From Pelagimonas varians (GTDB lineage: Bacteria > Pseudomonadota > Alphaproteobacteria > Rhodobacterales > Rhodobacteraceae): a stretch of DNA of 64,000 bases. The notes beneath the pieces were generated by a model. The model saw only the letters and a program-made list of their open reading frames with translations, was not told the origin of the DNA and did no database searches. A program made the translations under genes and the position numbers. Below, piece by piece: positions 1 to 9,069 of the stretch (positions within the stretch are counted from its first letter, which is position 1; each line of letters begins with the position of its first letter). The DNA lies in the NCBI RefSeq assembly GCF_003208435.1, contig NZ_QKMF01000002.1, positions 186,001-250,000 of the forward strand, read 5' to 3'.

Positions 1-1
1 G

Positions 2-604
2 TTCAAGATGCCTTTCAAGATTGGGCCACGCCAGTTCATTGATTTTGCGCTGCATCCGCAGTGGTCGCTGACCTCTTTGGCGGCGGGCAAACCGCAAATG
101 GCGAATTTCGACATGCCGGGATACGAATTTGATCGCACCGAAAGTCGTGCAAGGGCCACTTGGGAAACCTTGTCCAAACTGCGCGACGTCTGGCCGGGAA
201 ATCTGGTGGTTAAAGGTGTGTTGGACGTCGAAGACGCGATTACACTTAAGGAGGCGGGGGTGGATGCAGTTCAGGTGTCCAGCCACGGCGCGCGGCAGTT
301 GGAAAGCGCTCCGTCTCCGATCGAAGTACTGCCGAAAATGCGCCAAGCCTTGGGGCCGGAATTTCCCATTTTCTTTGATAGCGGGCTTAGATCTGGCGAA
401 GATGCGCTAAAGGCACTGGCAAGCGGTGCTGATTTCACGTTCTTCGGGCGGGTCCTGCAATACGCCATTGCCGCTGGTGGTGAGCCGGGACTTAACCGGT
501 TGTGGACCGTGCTGGAGGATGAGCTATCAATAGCCATGGCCCAAACAGGGCTTTGCGATCTTGACCGAGCTACGGTGGCAAGGGCCATAGCAGCCCCGAC
601 TTAG
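2..604 (+). CDS. FMN-dependent alpha-hydroxy-acid dehydrogenase, C-terminal part
   Basis: This is the 3' end of a gene cut by the window edge; the frame is open back to base 2. About 200 residues are visible, roughly the C-terminal half of the 350-390 residue lactate/glycolate oxidase family. Family landmarks in order are a VKGV strand with the FMN-contacting Lys, SSHGARQLE with the substrate-abstracting His and the Arg, FDSGLRSGEDALKALASGAD with the phosphate-site Asp and Arg, and a GRVLQYAIAAGGEPG tail. These enzymes oxidise 2-hydroxy acids such as L-lactate, passing electrons to quinone or oxygen. The canonical NHGGRQLD reads SHGARQLE here, so the exact substrate is uncertain. It converges on irr with 12 bases between stop codons. 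Confidence 0.85.
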   Translation, partial: FKMPFKIGPRQFIDFALHPQWSLTSLAAGKPQMANFDMPGYEFDRTESRARATWETLSKLRDVWPGNLVVKGVLDVEDAITLKEAGVDAVQVSSHGARQLESAPSPIEVLPKMRQALGPEFPIFFDSGLRSGEDALKALASGADFTFFGRVLQYAIAAGGEPGLNRLWTVLEDELSIAMAQTGLCDLDRATVARAIAAPT

Positions 605-616
605 AATCTGCCCGAT

Positions 617-1033
617 CTAGGTTTTACGCAGACGAATGACCACATCAACGGATGCGATTTCCATTCCCTCGGGGGCATCGGGCAATTCTACAATGCGCAA
701 TTGCTCCATGGGGGCATCGGTCAGCTTTCCGCTGTCTTCCCAAAAGAAATGCGGGTGGTCATGGGTGTTGGTGTCAAAATAACTGCGTGACCCGTCAACC
801 GTGACCTCTTGCATCAATCCAGCGGAACAAAACGCCTTGAGCGTGTTGTAGACTGTCGCCAGTGACACGGGTTCGCCCATTGTCTTGGCGCTTTCGAACA
901 GGCCTTCTGCGGTGACATGACGGTTTTGCCCGTCGCCCACCAAAAGCGCCGCCAAGGCAAGACGTTGCCGTGTCGGACGCAGATCCGATTTTCCAAGCCA
1001 ATCTTTGCCGCGCGTCAGTGCCATCGAGTTCAT
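617..1033 (-). CDS. irr: Fur-family iron response regulator Irr
   Basis: A 138-residue Fur-superfamily DNA-binding protein. The N-terminal winged helix includes the PTRQRLALAALL segment and the recognition region SLATVYNTLKAF. The dimerisation half carries the His-rich HDHPHFFWEDSG stretch that replaces Fur's metal cluster in Irr proteins. Irr represses or activates iron and haem genes according to haem status in alphaproteobacteria. No N-terminal haem-regulatory motif (GCPW-type) is visible, as is common outside Rhizobiales. Placement divergent from fabA is the usual Rhodobacterales arrangement. The start at 1033 has an AGGAA about ten bases upstream; a second ATG three codons in is possible. 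Confidence 0.88.
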   Translation of the reverse strand: MNSMALTRGKDWLGKSDLRPTRQRLALAALLVGDGQNRHVTAEGLFESAKTMGEPVSLATVYNTLKAFCSAGLMQEVTVDGSRSYFDTNTHDHPHFFWEDSGKLTDAPMEQLRIVELPDAPEGMEIASVDVVIRLRKT

Positions 1034-1063
1034 TAGCTGTCAGTTCCTATTTGCTGCACGCTA

Positions 1064-1093
1064 TATATAAGTCTGATTGGGGTATCTTTTCAA
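1064..1093 (-). promoter_or_regulatory. Putative sigma-70 promoter of irr
   Basis: On the minus strand TTGAAA (1088-1093) and TATATA (1064-1069) are separated by 18 bases, about 30 bases before the irr start codon. This is a good housekeeping-promoter match; it is read from sequence only. Confidence 0.5.
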
Positions 1094-1160
1094 ACGAATT
1101 TGCAGTTGCGCCTCAGTCGCATGAAAATTTAACAACAATCCCCCCCCCTTAGCCTGCCAC

Positions 1161-1189
1161 TTGCTGGGATGCGGGGCGGGTGTTAGATA
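1161..1189 (+). promoter_or_regulatory. Putative fabA promoter
   Basis: TTGCTG (1161-1166) and TAGATA (1184-1189) are spaced 17 bases apart and lie about 45 bases before the fabA start. A run of nine C (1140-1148) sits just upstream of the -35. Moderate match to the sigma-70 consensus. Confidence 0.4.
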
Positions 1190-1233
1190 AGCTGAACCAA
1201 GACTACATAGAACAAATAAAGGGGCGTGTCTGA

Positions 1234-1743
1234 ATGGCCGACTATCCCACGAGCTTCAGCAAAGAAGATCTTCTGAAATGTGCCGCAGGCGACCTGTTTG
1301 GACCGGGCAATGCCCAGCTACCGGCCCCGCCCATGCTGATGATGGACCGTATCACGGATATTTCCGCAGATGGCGGTGCACATGGCAAAGGCCATGTTCT
1401 GGCGGAATTCGACATCACGCCAGACCTGTGGTTCTTTGAATGCCACTTTCCAGGGAACCCGATTATGCCCGGTTGCCTTGGTCTTGATGGCTTGTGGCAG
1501 CTGACCGGTTTTAATCTTGGCTGGCGCGGCTGGCAGGGGCGCGGCTATGCGCTGGGTGTGGGTGAGATCAAGCTAAAGGCGATGGTGCGTCCTGACGCCA
1601 AGCTGCTGACCTATAAAATCGACTTTACCAAAGCGATCCAAACGCGCCGCCTGACCATGGGTGTTGCGGATGGCACCGTCGAAATCGACGGCGAGCTGGC
1701 GTATGAAGTCAAAGATATGAAGGTCGCGCTTAGCGAAAGCTGA
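1234..1743 (+). CDS. fabA: 3-hydroxydecanoyl-ACP dehydratase/isomerase
   Basis: FabA dehydrates (3R)-3-hydroxyacyl-ACP and isomerises trans-2- to cis-3-decenoyl-ACP, the branch point for anaerobic-type unsaturated fatty acids in the cytoplasm. The 169-residue length equals the family norm. The single hot-dog fold carries the catalytic His71 in [12 protein letters not shown] and Asp85 in CLGLDGLWQ, matching His70/Asp84 of the E. coli enzyme. It diverges from irr and would be cotranscribed with fabB in most relatives. Here a terminator and a phosphatase gene separate them, so fabA may form its own transcript. Confidence 0.97.
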   Translation: MADYPTSFSKEDLLKCAAGDLFGPGNAQLPAPPMLMMDRITDISADGGAHGKGHVLAEFDITPDLWFFECHFPGNPIMPGCLGLDGLWQLTGFNLGWRGWQGRGYALGVGEIKLKAMVRPDAKLLTYKIDFTKAIQTRRLTMGVADGTVEIDGELAYEVKDMKVALSES

Positions 1744-1766
1744 TCTTGATTGATCTGATTAGACGT

Positions 1767-1792
1767 AAAAGGGGCCTTAGGGCCTCTTTTTT
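1767..1792 (+). terminator. Intrinsic terminator after fabA
   Basis: AAAAGGGGCC and GGCCTCTTTT pair (one G-U) around a TTAG loop, followed by further T residues. It lies 24 bases after the fabA stop. Confidence 0.8.
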
Positions 1793-1983
1793 GTGTGCTG
1801 GCGTAAAGTTTGAAGCAGCGGTCTGCACATCATTTGCGGGTAGGAGGTGCGCGCGTATTAGGCGTTTTGGTTGCTTTGCATTCTTCTTAAGCGGAATCTG
1901 TGCGCAACTTGCCAAGCCCCTGACCTTGGCATATGGTTTTACCGCACCCTCTTTTAAATGTTTGATTTTATAGGATATCTGCT

Positions 1984-2964
1984 GTGAAACTTCTAACAAC
2001 TGCTATCACTACAGCGCTTTTTGCAAGTGCGAGCTTTGCTTTTGCTGATCCACTTCCGTCGTGGAGTGATACCGCCGCACGTGAACGCATTATCTCGTTC
2101 GTAGACAGTGTCACGGACACTGCGTCTGATGACTATGTCACGCCCGCAGACCGGATTGCTGTGTTTGACAATGATGGCACCCTTTGGGGGGAACAGCCTG
2201 TTTACTTTCAGCTCATCTATGCAATCGACGCAGTCAAAGCGAAGGCAGCCGAAGATCCAGCGTTCCTGACGACTGACGCGCTAAAGGCTGCTGCTGAGGG
2301 GGATATCGAAGCACTGGCAGAGGGGGGGATGGATGCCCTTCTTGAGGTGATTAACGCAACCCATTCGGGTCTGGCTGTTGAAGATTACCAAGCGAGCGTT
2401 TCCGAGTGGCTCGATACGGCCAAGCACCCGACGACCGGTCTTGGGTATGACGAAATGACGTACCAGCCGATGGTGGAACTGCTCAGCTACCTGCGCGACG
2501 AAGACTTTAAAACCTACATCGTTTCGGGTGGTGGTATCCATTTCATGCGGGTATTCGCGCAGCGGGCGTATGGCATTCCCACCGAGCAGGTCATCGGCAC
2601 TTATACCGAAACAAGCTATTCTGTGGTGGACGGCACCCCCGTTATCACCAAAGAGCCGGGCATCGCCTTTGTGGACGACAAAGAAGGCAAACCGATCAAC
2701 ATCGACCGCGTCATTGGCAAGCGGCCAATCATAGCTGGGGGTAACTCGGATGGTGATTTTCCGATGATTGAGTGGACAACTGCCGGTGAAGGCGCGCGCC
2801 TTGGCATGATCCTTCATCACACCGACGCAGAACGCGAAGTCGCTTATGATTGTGACAGCCATATTGGCCGCCTGTGTGACGGGCTGGAAAAAGGGCCGGA
2901 TATGGGCTGGTTGATCATCGATATGGCCAAAGACTGGTCTGCCGTTTACACGGCCGGACGGTAA
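1984..2964 (+). CDS. Exported HAD-superfamily acid phosphatase
   Basis: A 326-residue protein with a clear Sec signal peptide (about residues 1-21, ending SFAFA). It has all HAD phosphatase motifs: I in AVFDNDGTLWG (nucleophile and acid Asp), II in YIVSGGG (Ser), III Lys in the VIGKRP segment, and IV in GGNSDGD. It probably hydrolyses phosphomonoesters in the periplasm; the substrate cannot be read from sequence. Translation starts at a GTG with only a weak AGGA-like site; the signal peptide supports this start. It sits between fabA and fabB, which are normally adjacent, with a terminator before it and a hairpin after it, so it looks like an insertion into the fab locus. Confidence 0.8.
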   Translation: MKLLTTAITTALFASASFAFADPLPSWSDTAARERIISFVDSVTDTASDDYVTPADRIAVFDNDGTLWGEQPVYFQLIYAIDAVKAKAAEDPAFLTTDALKAAAEGDIEALAEGGMDALLEVINATHSGLAVEDYQASVSEWLDTAKHPTTGLGYDEMTYQPMVELLSYLRDEDFKTYIVSGGGIHFMRVFAQRAYGIPTEQVIGTYTETSYSVVDGTPVITKEPGIAFVDDKEGKPINIDRVIGKRPIIAGGNSDGDFPMIEWTTAGEGARLGMILHHTDAEREVAYDCDSHIGRLCDGLEKGPDMGWLIIDMAKDWSAVYTAGR

Positions 2965-2993
2965 GCGGTCACGCTGATAAAAGTTGGAGCCGG

Positions 2994-3021
2994 CGGATAC
3001 AGTGATCGTTCATTGTATCCG
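2994..3021 (+). terminator. Hairpin after the HAD phosphatase
   Basis: CGGATACA and TGTATCCG form a perfect 8-bp stem with a 12-base loop, followed only by TTTCGTCT. It could be a weak terminator or a regulatory palindrome. Confidence 0.35.
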
Positions 3022-3144
3022 TTTCGTCTGTATCTATAGCGGGCCGTATCCTGCGCTGGTATGATTATCCGGCGATACGCCGCACCACCTTGCCCCCCGT
3101 TCTTGCCTGCCTTACTAAGACATTAGCAAATCTAGGGAGGCCGT

Positions 3145-4374
3145 ATGCGCCGCGTCGTCGTTACAGGGCTGGGGATCGTATCCAGCATCGGGAACAATGC
3201 CGAAGAAGTTCTGGCATCTCTCAAAACCGGAAAATCCGGGATCACCGCCAATGAGGCGATGAAGGAACACGGGTTCCGCAGCCAGATTGCTGGTGATATC
3301 AAAATCAATCCGGCTGAGCATATAGACAAGCGCACCTTGCGTTTCATGGGGCCCGGTGCGGCCTACGCCTATATCGCCATGAAGCAGGCGATCGAAGATT
3401 CCGGTCTTGAGGAAAGCGATGTTGTGAACCCGCGGACCGGCCTTGTGGCTGGCTCTGGTGGTCCGTCGACCTCGGCCATGTTGGCTGCGCATCAAACAGT
3501 GCTGAAAACCGGCGCAACCAAGCGGATCGGGCCTTTTGCCGTTCCCAAGACCATGTGTTCGACAGTGTCTGCCAACCTGTCGACGGCGTTCAAGATCAAG
3601 GGCATCAACTATTCCATCACTTCAGCCTGCTCGACCTCGCTACATTGCATCGGCAATGCGGCTGAACAAATCATGATGGGCAAGCAAGACGTGATGTTTG
3701 CTGGCGGCGGCGAAGAACTGGATTGGACGCTGTCCTGCCTGTTCGATGCGATGGGCGCGATGTCTTCGAAATACAACGACACGCCAGAACGCGCGAGCCG
3801 GGCGTTTGACGCGGACCGCGACGGTTTTGTGATCGGCGGCGGCGGCGGAATGCTGGTGCTGGAAGATCTGGAACACGCCAAAGCGCGCGGTGCCAAGATT
3901 TATGCTGAAATCACCGGCTATGGCGCGACGTCTGACGGCGCTGACATGGTTGCCCCTTCGGGTGAAGGCGGCGAACGCGCCATGCGTGTGGCCCTGTCCA
4001 CCGTGCCAGAAGGCCGCAAGGTCAGCTACATCAACGCCCATGGTACATCGACGCCCGTTGGCGACGTTGGTGAAATCGAAGCCGTGCGCCGCGTATTTGG
4101 CGAAGGTTCGACACCGCCCGTTTCGTCGACCAAATCGATGACCGGCCACAGCCAAGGTGCAACCGGTGCCCAAGAAGCGATCTATTGCTTGTTGGCGCTC
4201 GAACATGATTTCCTGATCCCATCGATAAACGTGGAAAACCTCGATCCGGCCCTGAAGCCGGAAGAGATTGTGACCGAGATTGTAGAAAACGCCGGACTGG
4301 ATTCGGTCATGACAAACTCATTTGGCTTTGGTGGTACCAATGGCTCGATGGTTATGTCCAAGTTCAAAGACTAA
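3145..4374 (+). CDS. fabB: 3-oxoacyl-ACP synthase I (FabB)
   Basis: The condensing enzyme that elongates acyl-ACP and, with FabA, commits carbon to unsaturated fatty acids. At 409 residues it has the two-lobed thiolase fold. The Cys-His-His triad is visible as Cys162 in TSACSTSLH, His299 in INAHGTSTP and His335 in TGHSQGATG. The C-terminal [11 protein letters not shown] loop is intact. A good AGGGAGG ribosome site precedes the ATG. fabI follows after 15 bases, so fabB-fabI form a transcriptional unit, possibly running on into the downstream small genes and the DedA gene. Confidence 0.97.
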   Translation: MRRVVVTGLGIVSSIGNNAEEVLASLKTGKSGITANEAMKEHGFRSQIAGDIKINPAEHIDKRTLRFMGPGAAYAYIAMKQAIEDSGLEESDVVNPRTGLVAGSGGPSTSAMLAAHQTVLKTGATKRIGPFAVPKTMCSTVSANLSTAFKIKGINYSITSACSTSLHCIGNAAEQIMMGKQDVMFAGGGEELDWTLSCLFDAMGAMSSKYNDTPERASRAFDADRDGFVIGGGGGMLVLEDLEHAKARGAKIYAEITGYGATSDGADMVAPSGEGGERAMRVALSTVPEGRKVSYINAHGTSTPVGDVGEIEAVRRVFGEGSTPPVSSTKSMTGHSQGATGAQEAIYCLLALEHDFLIPSINVENLDPALKPEEIVTEIVENAGLDSVMTNSFGFGGTNGSMVMSKFKD

Positions 4375-4389
4375 GGCGGGACCCAAGTT

Positions 4390-5181
4390 ATGACCATTGA
4401 TCTGAAGGGCAAGCGCGGCCTCATTATGGGCGTCGCCAATGAACGCTCAATCGCGTGGGGCATCGCCAAGGCTTGCGCCGAAGCGGGTGCAGAACTGGCG
4501 TTTACCTACCAAGGAGAAGCCTTTGGTAAGCGGCTTCAGCCATTGGCAGCCAGTGTTGGCAGCGACTTTATGGTCGATGTCGATGTCACCGATGATGCAT
4601 CGCTTGATACGGCGTTTGACCAGTTGGCCGCGCGCTGGGACAGCATCGATTTTGTTGTCCACGCCATTGCCTATTCGGACAAGAATGAGCTGACCGGACG
4701 TATCTTGAACACCTCGCGCGAGAACTTCAAAAACTCGCTCGATATTTCGGCTTATTCCTTCATAGAAGTGGCGCGCCGTGCGCACCCTTTGATGAAGGAA
4801 AATGGCGGCACGTTGCTGACATTGACCTATATGGGTTCAACCCGCGTGACGCCAAACTACAACGTAATGGGCGTGGCCAAAGCGGCGCTGGAATCCACAA
4901 CCCGCTACTTGGCCAATGATCTTGGACCAGAGGGCATTCGTGTCAACGCCTTGTCTCCGGGACCGATGAAGACGCTGGCGGGCGCTGCAATTGGTGGGGC
5001 GCGCAAGACATACAAGCACACCGACCAAAACGCTCCTTTGCGGTCGAACGCGACACTAGACGCCGTCGGCGGCACCGCTGTTTGGCTGATTTCGGACGCG
5101 GGTGCCTGCACCACGGGTGAAATTGTGCGCGTCGATGGCGGGTTCCATGTGCTGGGCATGCCGCAGCAAGACAACCTATAA
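4390..5181 (+). CDS. fabI: Enoyl-ACP reductase FabI
   Basis: A 263-residue short-chain-dehydrogenase-type NADH enoyl-ACP reductase that performs the last step of each fatty-acid elongation cycle. The nucleotide-binding start GLIMGVANERSIAWGIA is the FabI variant of the Rossmann motif. The catalytic Tyr157-x6-Lys164 pair lies in NYNVMGVAKAALES. It is the target family of triclosan and isoniazid-type inhibitors. It lies directly behind fabB. Confidence 0.96.
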   Translation: MTIDLKGKRGLIMGVANERSIAWGIAKACAEAGAELAFTYQGEAFGKRLQPLAASVGSDFMVDVDVTDDASLDTAFDQLAARWDSIDFVVHAIAYSDKNELTGRILNTSRENFKNSLDISAYSFIEVARRAHPLMKENGGTLLTLTYMGSTRVTPNYNVMGVAKAALESTTRYLANDLGPEGIRVNALSPGPMKTLAGAAIGGARKTYKHTDQNAPLRSNATLDAVGGTAVWLISDAGACTTGEIVRVDGGFHVLGMPQQDNL

Positions 5182-5194
5182 AGAGGGGGCCGCT

Positions 5195-5527
5195 ATGTTG
5201 CGCCTTGTTTTACTGAGCAGCGCGGTATTGAGCGTGGCAGGATGTCTGCAAGGCGCGCCCGCCGGGGACGCGTCGCAACCGGCGCGCAGCGACGGTATCG
5301 CGCGCAAGCTGGCTGTTGGCGTGTCACCCGCCGAAGCTACTGTTGCGCTGGGCGCTGATGCCGGTTTCGAACGCAATCCGGACAACTGGGATGAATCTTG
5401 TGTGAGCTATAGTTATGGAACGCCCGAGGCCCCAAAATATGTGCATGCGGTGTTTGTGAACGACGCATTGGTGCGCGCGACGGATGCGCATGTGGGGATC
5501 TGCTCTTACGAAGCGACCCCCCTTTGA
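5195..5527 (+). CDS. Small lipoprotein of unknown function
   Basis: A 110-residue product beginning MLRLVLLSSAVLSVAGC, a textbook lipoprotein signal with lipobox VAGC. The start at 5195 fits the signal peptide and an AGAGGGGG ribosome site; a longer frame reaching back into fabI is not credible. The mature part has two further Cys residues (DESCVSYSY, VGICSYE) that may pair in the periplasm. No family is recognised. It follows fabI by 13 bases and is probably cotranscribed. Confidence 0.72.
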   Translation: MLRLVLLSSAVLSVAGCLQGAPAGDASQPARSDGIARKLAVGVSPAEATVALGADAGFERNPDNWDESCVSYSYGTPEAPKYVHAVFVNDALVRATDAHVGICSYEATPL

Positions 5528-5553
5528 TGATCTGAGGAAAGGACGTGTGACCG

Positions 5554-5901
5554 ATGCCCAATCTGCGAACACGATCCTTTTGGCTCAAGGCGGCTTTTGT
5601 GGGGGCCGTTGCCGTTACCTTGTTTTTTGCGGTGCGGTTGGTGGCGTTTTCAATTTTTTGGGCCGATCCCGCGCACCGTGATCAAACCGTCGAAGGCTGG
5701 ATGACACCGGGGTATGTTGCGCATTCCTGGCATGTGCCACACGAGGTCATGATAGACGCTCTGGCCATTGCGCCGTCTCCTGATGGGCCCCCGTCAAAAC
5801 GCAAAACAATTGAGGATCTCGCTAAGCTGCGCGGTATTCCGGTTGCGCAATTGATTGCGCAGATCGATGCGGCCATCGCCATTCATCGGGCGAAACAATG
5901 A
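5554..5901 (+). CDS. Single-pass membrane protein of unknown function
   Basis: 115 residues with one N-terminal transmembrane segment (about residues 11-35) and a soluble, probably periplasmic C-terminal domain. The C-terminal part contains KTIEDLAKLRGIPVAQLIAQIDAAIA, which looks like a small helical module. It overlaps the DedA gene downstream by ATGA and follows the lipoprotein by 26 bases. Tight spacing suggests the three small genes are one unit with fabI. Function unknown. Confidence 0.7.
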   Translation: MPNLRTRSFWLKAAFVGAVAVTLFFAVRLVAFSIFWADPAHRDQTVEGWMTPGYVAHSWHVPHEVMIDALAIAPSPDGPPSKRKTIEDLAKLRGIPVAQLIAQIDAAIAIHRAKQ

Positions 5902-6491
5902 GCGACGCAATCTTTGCCTTGGTGCCTGTCTATGGCGGCTGGGTCATCTTTATTGCAACGTTTTTGTCCTGTCTTGCGCTGCCAATGCCAGCATCTTTGA
6001 TCATGCTTGGTGGCGGGGCATTTGCAGCAAGTGGCGATTTGGTTTTGTGGACATCAGCGCTGTCTGCCTATGTCGGGGCCGTGGCGGGGGATCACACAGG
6101 GTATCTGCTGGGCCGCCGGGGTGGGACTGGGTTTGTTGAGCGGCTAAAAAAGCGCGGTCAGGTCGGTGATACCGTGACCAAAGCCTCTGAGATGTTGGCG
6201 CGCCGCGGCGTTGCGGCGGTGTTTCTAACAAGGTGGCTGTTTAGCCCCTTAGGCCCCTATGTGAATTTCATCAGCGGCGCGGCGGGACTAAAACTTCGCG
6301 TATTTTCAACCGGCAGCCTGTCTGGCGAAGCGGTTTGGGTCCTTCTTTATATTGGGCTTGGCTATGGGTTTGCCGCACATATCAACGAAATCGCCGAAGT
6401 GGCGAGCGACTTGGCAGGTATTTTGGCCGGAGGAGCAATGACAACCCTTTTGGGGTGGGCGCTGTTTCGCAAACGTCGGGCACGAGCCTAG
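5898..6491 (+). CDS. DedA/SNARE-associated family membrane protein
   Basis: A 197-residue polytopic inner-membrane protein with four to five hydrophobic segments. The family hallmark is the central re-entrant region with FLTRWLFSPLGPYVNFISGAAG, containing the conserved Arg and a G-P-x-x-N-like turn. DedA proteins act in membrane homeostasis, and several members flip lipid carriers such as undecaprenyl phosphate or phosphatidylethanolamine. Position at the end of a fatty-acid synthesis unit fits a lipid role, but the specific substrate is unknown. It converges on the next gene with 10 bases between stops. Confidence 0.85.
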   Translation: MSDAIFALVPVYGGWVIFIATFLSCLALPMPASLIMLGGGAFAASGDLVLWTSALSAYVGAVAGDHTGYLLGRRGGTGFVERLKKRGQVGDTVTKASEMLARRGVAAVFLTRWLFSPLGPYVNFISGAAGLKLRVFSTGSLSGEAVWVLLYIGLGYGFAAHINEIAEVASDLAGILAGGAMTTLLGWALFRKRRARA

Positions 6492-6501
6492 GCCCGCCGT
6501 G

Positions 6502-7371
6502 CTAGAACCACTGGCCGGGTTCGATCAACCCCAGATCCAGCAATTGTCTGGAATGCCATTCAAACGGCATAGAATTATGCCAGTGAAAACTGCTGATCTC
6601 ATAAGTAGACCCAGGATTGTGCTTTAACGCTTTGGCCGTGCGAAACGAGACAATGGCGGCGGTCAGATTGTTGTGCCATGGGCAGGCATAGGTGTTGTAT
6701 TCTTCGTCATCAAACGTGTGGTCATTGCGCAAGTGAAGGCCGGGTTTCGACTTGAACAGCGAAATCCTGTCGATTTTGCGGCGCTCGGCGGGAACATGCT
6801 CCTCGTATCGCCACCGCAAGCCTCCAAAAAAATCGAGCTGCCGTTCTTTTGGATGATTGTGATTGGCGGCGTCCGGCCGCGCCAAAGCGTAGTAGCCGGA
6901 GCGGTCAAGATGCGCGTGATCCAGCGACACCGCGTTCGGGTATCTGTCCAAATCGTCCGCATATAAATCAACAACATACGTCAGCATCGCTTCGCGTCGC
7001 TCTTCGGTATGATAGCTAAGCATTTCGCCGACTGTCCGTGTTTCGCAAAACGGAAAAAACAGGTATTCGGCATTGTAGCAGTAGTACATCCAGATATTAG
7101 GGGCCGCTGAAATCACTGCGTTAACAGCGGATTGCAGCGCATTGTCCACGGACATGTCATATTCTACGCGGTGGACTTTGTTGTCCAGATCCGCAGGCAG
7201 TGAAAACTGCGAAGACATGAAAACAATGATCGAGGCAAATCCGGAATGCCGGTGATGGCGCAATGTTGTACTTAGCTCGGCATCGTCTTCGGCAAAGACC
7301 ATCGCTATGGGGCCTTTGGCATAGGCCGCTTTGCCACGTGTGATAAAATCCTCAAGCCCGTCGTAATACAT
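6502..7371 (-). CDS. Putative glycosyltransferase-like protein
   Basis: A 289-residue soluble protein without signal peptide or membrane segments. It resembles family 2-like/GT-A putative glycosyltransferases of roseobacters: an N-terminal alternating beta-alpha region (GPIAMVFAEDDAE, FASIIVFMSS), then conserved aromatic and acidic patches (YYCYNAEYLFFPF, DHAHLDRSGYY). A classical DxD metal site is not obvious, so the enzyme assignment is tentative. It is divergent from miaB. Confidence 0.5.
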   Translation of the reverse strand: MYYDGLEDFITRGKAAYAKGPIAMVFAEDDAELSTTLRHHRHSGFASIIVFMSSQFSLPADLDNKVHRVEYDMSVDNALQSAVNAVISAAPNIWMYYCYNAEYLFFPFCETRTVGEMLSYHTEERREAMLTYVVDLYADDLDRYPNAVSLDHAHLDRSGYYALARPDAANHNHPKERQLDFFGGLRWRYEEHVPAERRKIDRISLFKSKPGLHLRNDHTFDDEEYNTYACPWHNNLTAAIVSFRTAKALKHNPGSTYEISSFHWHNSMPFEWHSRQLLDLGLIEPGQWF

Positions 7372-7483
7372 TCTGCGCCTCTAAACCGGGGGAACCCCGG
7401 AATTCTATCGCAGAATCGGTGAAAATCTCGTGCATTGCAAGACAGGGTGTTTTTGCGCTATTGCCAGCCTCTGATCGCGGATA

Positions 7484-7502
7484 AAATTTTCGCCGAAAAT
7501 TT
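7484..7502. promoter_or_regulatory. Perfect palindrome upstream of miaB
   Basis: AAATTTTCG-C-CGAAAATTT is a 19-bp perfect inverted repeat, 35 bases before miaB and within the divergent intergenic region. It could be a dimeric regulator operator; no regulator is assigned. Confidence 0.4.
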
Positions 7503-7537
7503 GCCCCCTCCGCACCGCCAGCGCGACAGGATATAAC

Positions 7538-8851
7538 ATGACCGAGCCCAAGAAGCTTTTCATCAAGACCTACGGGTGCCAGATGAACGTTTATGACAGT
7601 GAACGTATGGCCGAAGCCATGGGTGGAACCGGCTATGTGCAAACCGAGACGCCTGACGATGCGGATATGATCTTGCTCAATACCTGCCATATTCGCGAGA
7701 AGGCAGCTGAGAAGGTGTATTCCGAGTTGGGCCGCTACAAAGGTCTTAAGGCAAACAATCCTGAGCTGAAGATCGGGGTTGCAGGCTGTGTTGCCCAAGC
7801 CGAGGGCAAAGAGATCATGCGCCGCCAGCCAATGGTTGATCTGGTTGTGGGGCCACAAAGCTATCACCGTCTGCCAGAGCTTGAGGCGAAAGCCCGCGCT
7901 GGTGAAAAAGCGGTGGATACGGATTTTCCCGAGGATGACAAATTCGCTGCGCTCAAAACACGTCCCAAGGCCAAACGCGGTCCGACGGCCTTTTTGACCG
8001 TGCAGGAAGGGTGCGACAAGTTTTGCGCCTTTTGCGTTGTACCCTATACGCGCGGCGCGGAGGTCAGCCGTCCAGCGGCGCGGATTATGGACGAAGCACG
8101 GGATTTGGTCGAACGCGGTGTTCGCGAGCTGACTTTGCTTGGCCAAAACGTGAATGCCTATCACGGTCACGAAAAGGGTCTTGGCGGTTTGATTCGCCAA
8201 CTGGCAACTGTCGATGGCTTGGAGCGAATCCGCTTCACCACCTCACATCCCAATGACATGGACGACGATTTGATTGCTGCACATGCCGATTGCGAAAAGC
8301 TGATGCCGTATTTACATCTGCCTGTGCAGGCCGGAAGCGATAAGATTTTGAAGCGGATGAACCGGCAACACACGGCAGAGGAATATCTAAAGCTGGTTGA
8401 ACGTTTGCGGTCCGTGCGCCCTGATCTTCACATGTCCGGTGACTTTATCGTCGGTTTTCCCGAGGAAACGGAAGAAGATTTTCAGGCGACGCTCGATTTG
8501 GTGAAGGCAGTTGAGTACGGGTCGGCTTTTTCGTTCAAGTATTCCGAACGCCCCGGCACACCAGCGGCTGAACGCCCACAGGTTCCCGAAGACGAGAAGG
8601 CGGACCGACTACTCCGCTTGCAAACGTTGCTGACAACGCAGCAAAAAGCGCTGCAAGACGCAATGGTTGGCCGTGACGTCACCGTTTTGTTTGAAAAAGC
8701 AGGCCGCGATCCGGGGCAGATGGTCGGTAAATCCGAATATCTGCACGCTGTTCATGTTCAGGCCGAGGGAATCGCTCCGGGGGATATGGCGCGCGTGCGA
8801 ATCGTTTGGTCTGGCCGCAATTCATTGAACGGAGAGCTTTTGCAAGGCTAA
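7538..8851 (+). CDS. miaB: tRNA-2-methylthio-N6-dimethylallyladenosine synthase MiaB
   Basis: Radical-SAM methylthiotransferase that adds a methylthio group to i6A37 of tRNAs reading UNN codons. Three domains are visible in 437 residues. The UPF0004 domain has cluster-binding Cys in TYGCQMN, NTCHIR and AGCVAQ. The radical SAM core has CDKFCAFC (Cx3Cx2C). The C-terminal TRAM domain (about 375-435) binds tRNA. Its position upstream of phoH-ybeY follows the classical miaB-phoH-ybeY-corC-lnt order, interrupted here by two envelope genes. Confidence 0.97.
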   Translation: MTEPKKLFIKTYGCQMNVYDSERMAEAMGGTGYVQTETPDDADMILLNTCHIREKAAEKVYSELGRYKGLKANNPELKIGVAGCVAQAEGKEIMRRQPMVDLVVGPQSYHRLPELEAKARAGEKAVDTDFPEDDKFAALKTRPKAKRGPTAFLTVQEGCDKFCAFCVVPYTRGAEVSRPAARIMDEARDLVERGVRELTLLGQNVNAYHGHEKGLGGLIRQLATVDGLERIRFTTSHPNDMDDDLIAAHADCEKLMPYLHLPVQAGSDKILKRMNRQHTAEEYLKLVERLRSVRPDLHMSGDFIVGFPEETEEDFQATLDLVKAVEYGSAFSFKYSERPGTPAAERPQVPEDEKADRLLRLQTLLTTQQKALQDAMVGRDVTVLFEKAGRDPGQMVGKSEYLHAVHVQAEGIAPGDMARVRIVWSGRNSLNGELLQG

Positions 8852-8890
8852 GGCGCGCAACAAGCCATTGTTTCGCAATGCTGAACGGAC

Positions 8891-8899
8891 TTATCCACA
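8891..8899 (+). other. Single perfect DnaA-box nonamer
   Basis: TTATCCACA matches the DnaA consensus exactly and lies between miaB and its probable terminator. A lone 9-mer can arise by chance in 64 kb; no cluster, dnaA gene or AT-rich unwinding element accompanies it. Confidence 0.25.
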
Positions 8900-8935
8900 A
8901 GAAAGCAATAGATAATTGGGAATTGTTTCCGAAAT

Positions 8936-8958
8936 CGCCCCAATCGGGCGGCCTTTTC
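8936..8958 (+). terminator. Probable miaB terminator
   Basis: CGCCC and GGGCG form a 5-bp stem around CAATC, followed by GCCTTTTCGCTT. The stem is short, so termination strength is uncertain. Confidence 0.4.
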
Positions 8959-9069
8959 GCTTCACACAAGTGAATTGAATGCTAATGTGTTGATTATAGT
9001 AAGTTTGCATGTGCCGCTGCCAAGACTGGCGCATGCAATGGGGGAAACACAAACCAAGGGACAGAGGCT

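Noticed and set aside
1060-1233. Irr iron-control element between irr and fabA
   Set aside because: No convincing TTTAGAA-TTCTAAA type inverted repeat could be found in the divergent region.
8891-8899. Replication origin suggested by a DnaA box
   Set aside because: A single 9-mer without a cluster, AT-rich unwinding region, dnaA, parAB or repABC genes is not evidence of an origin.
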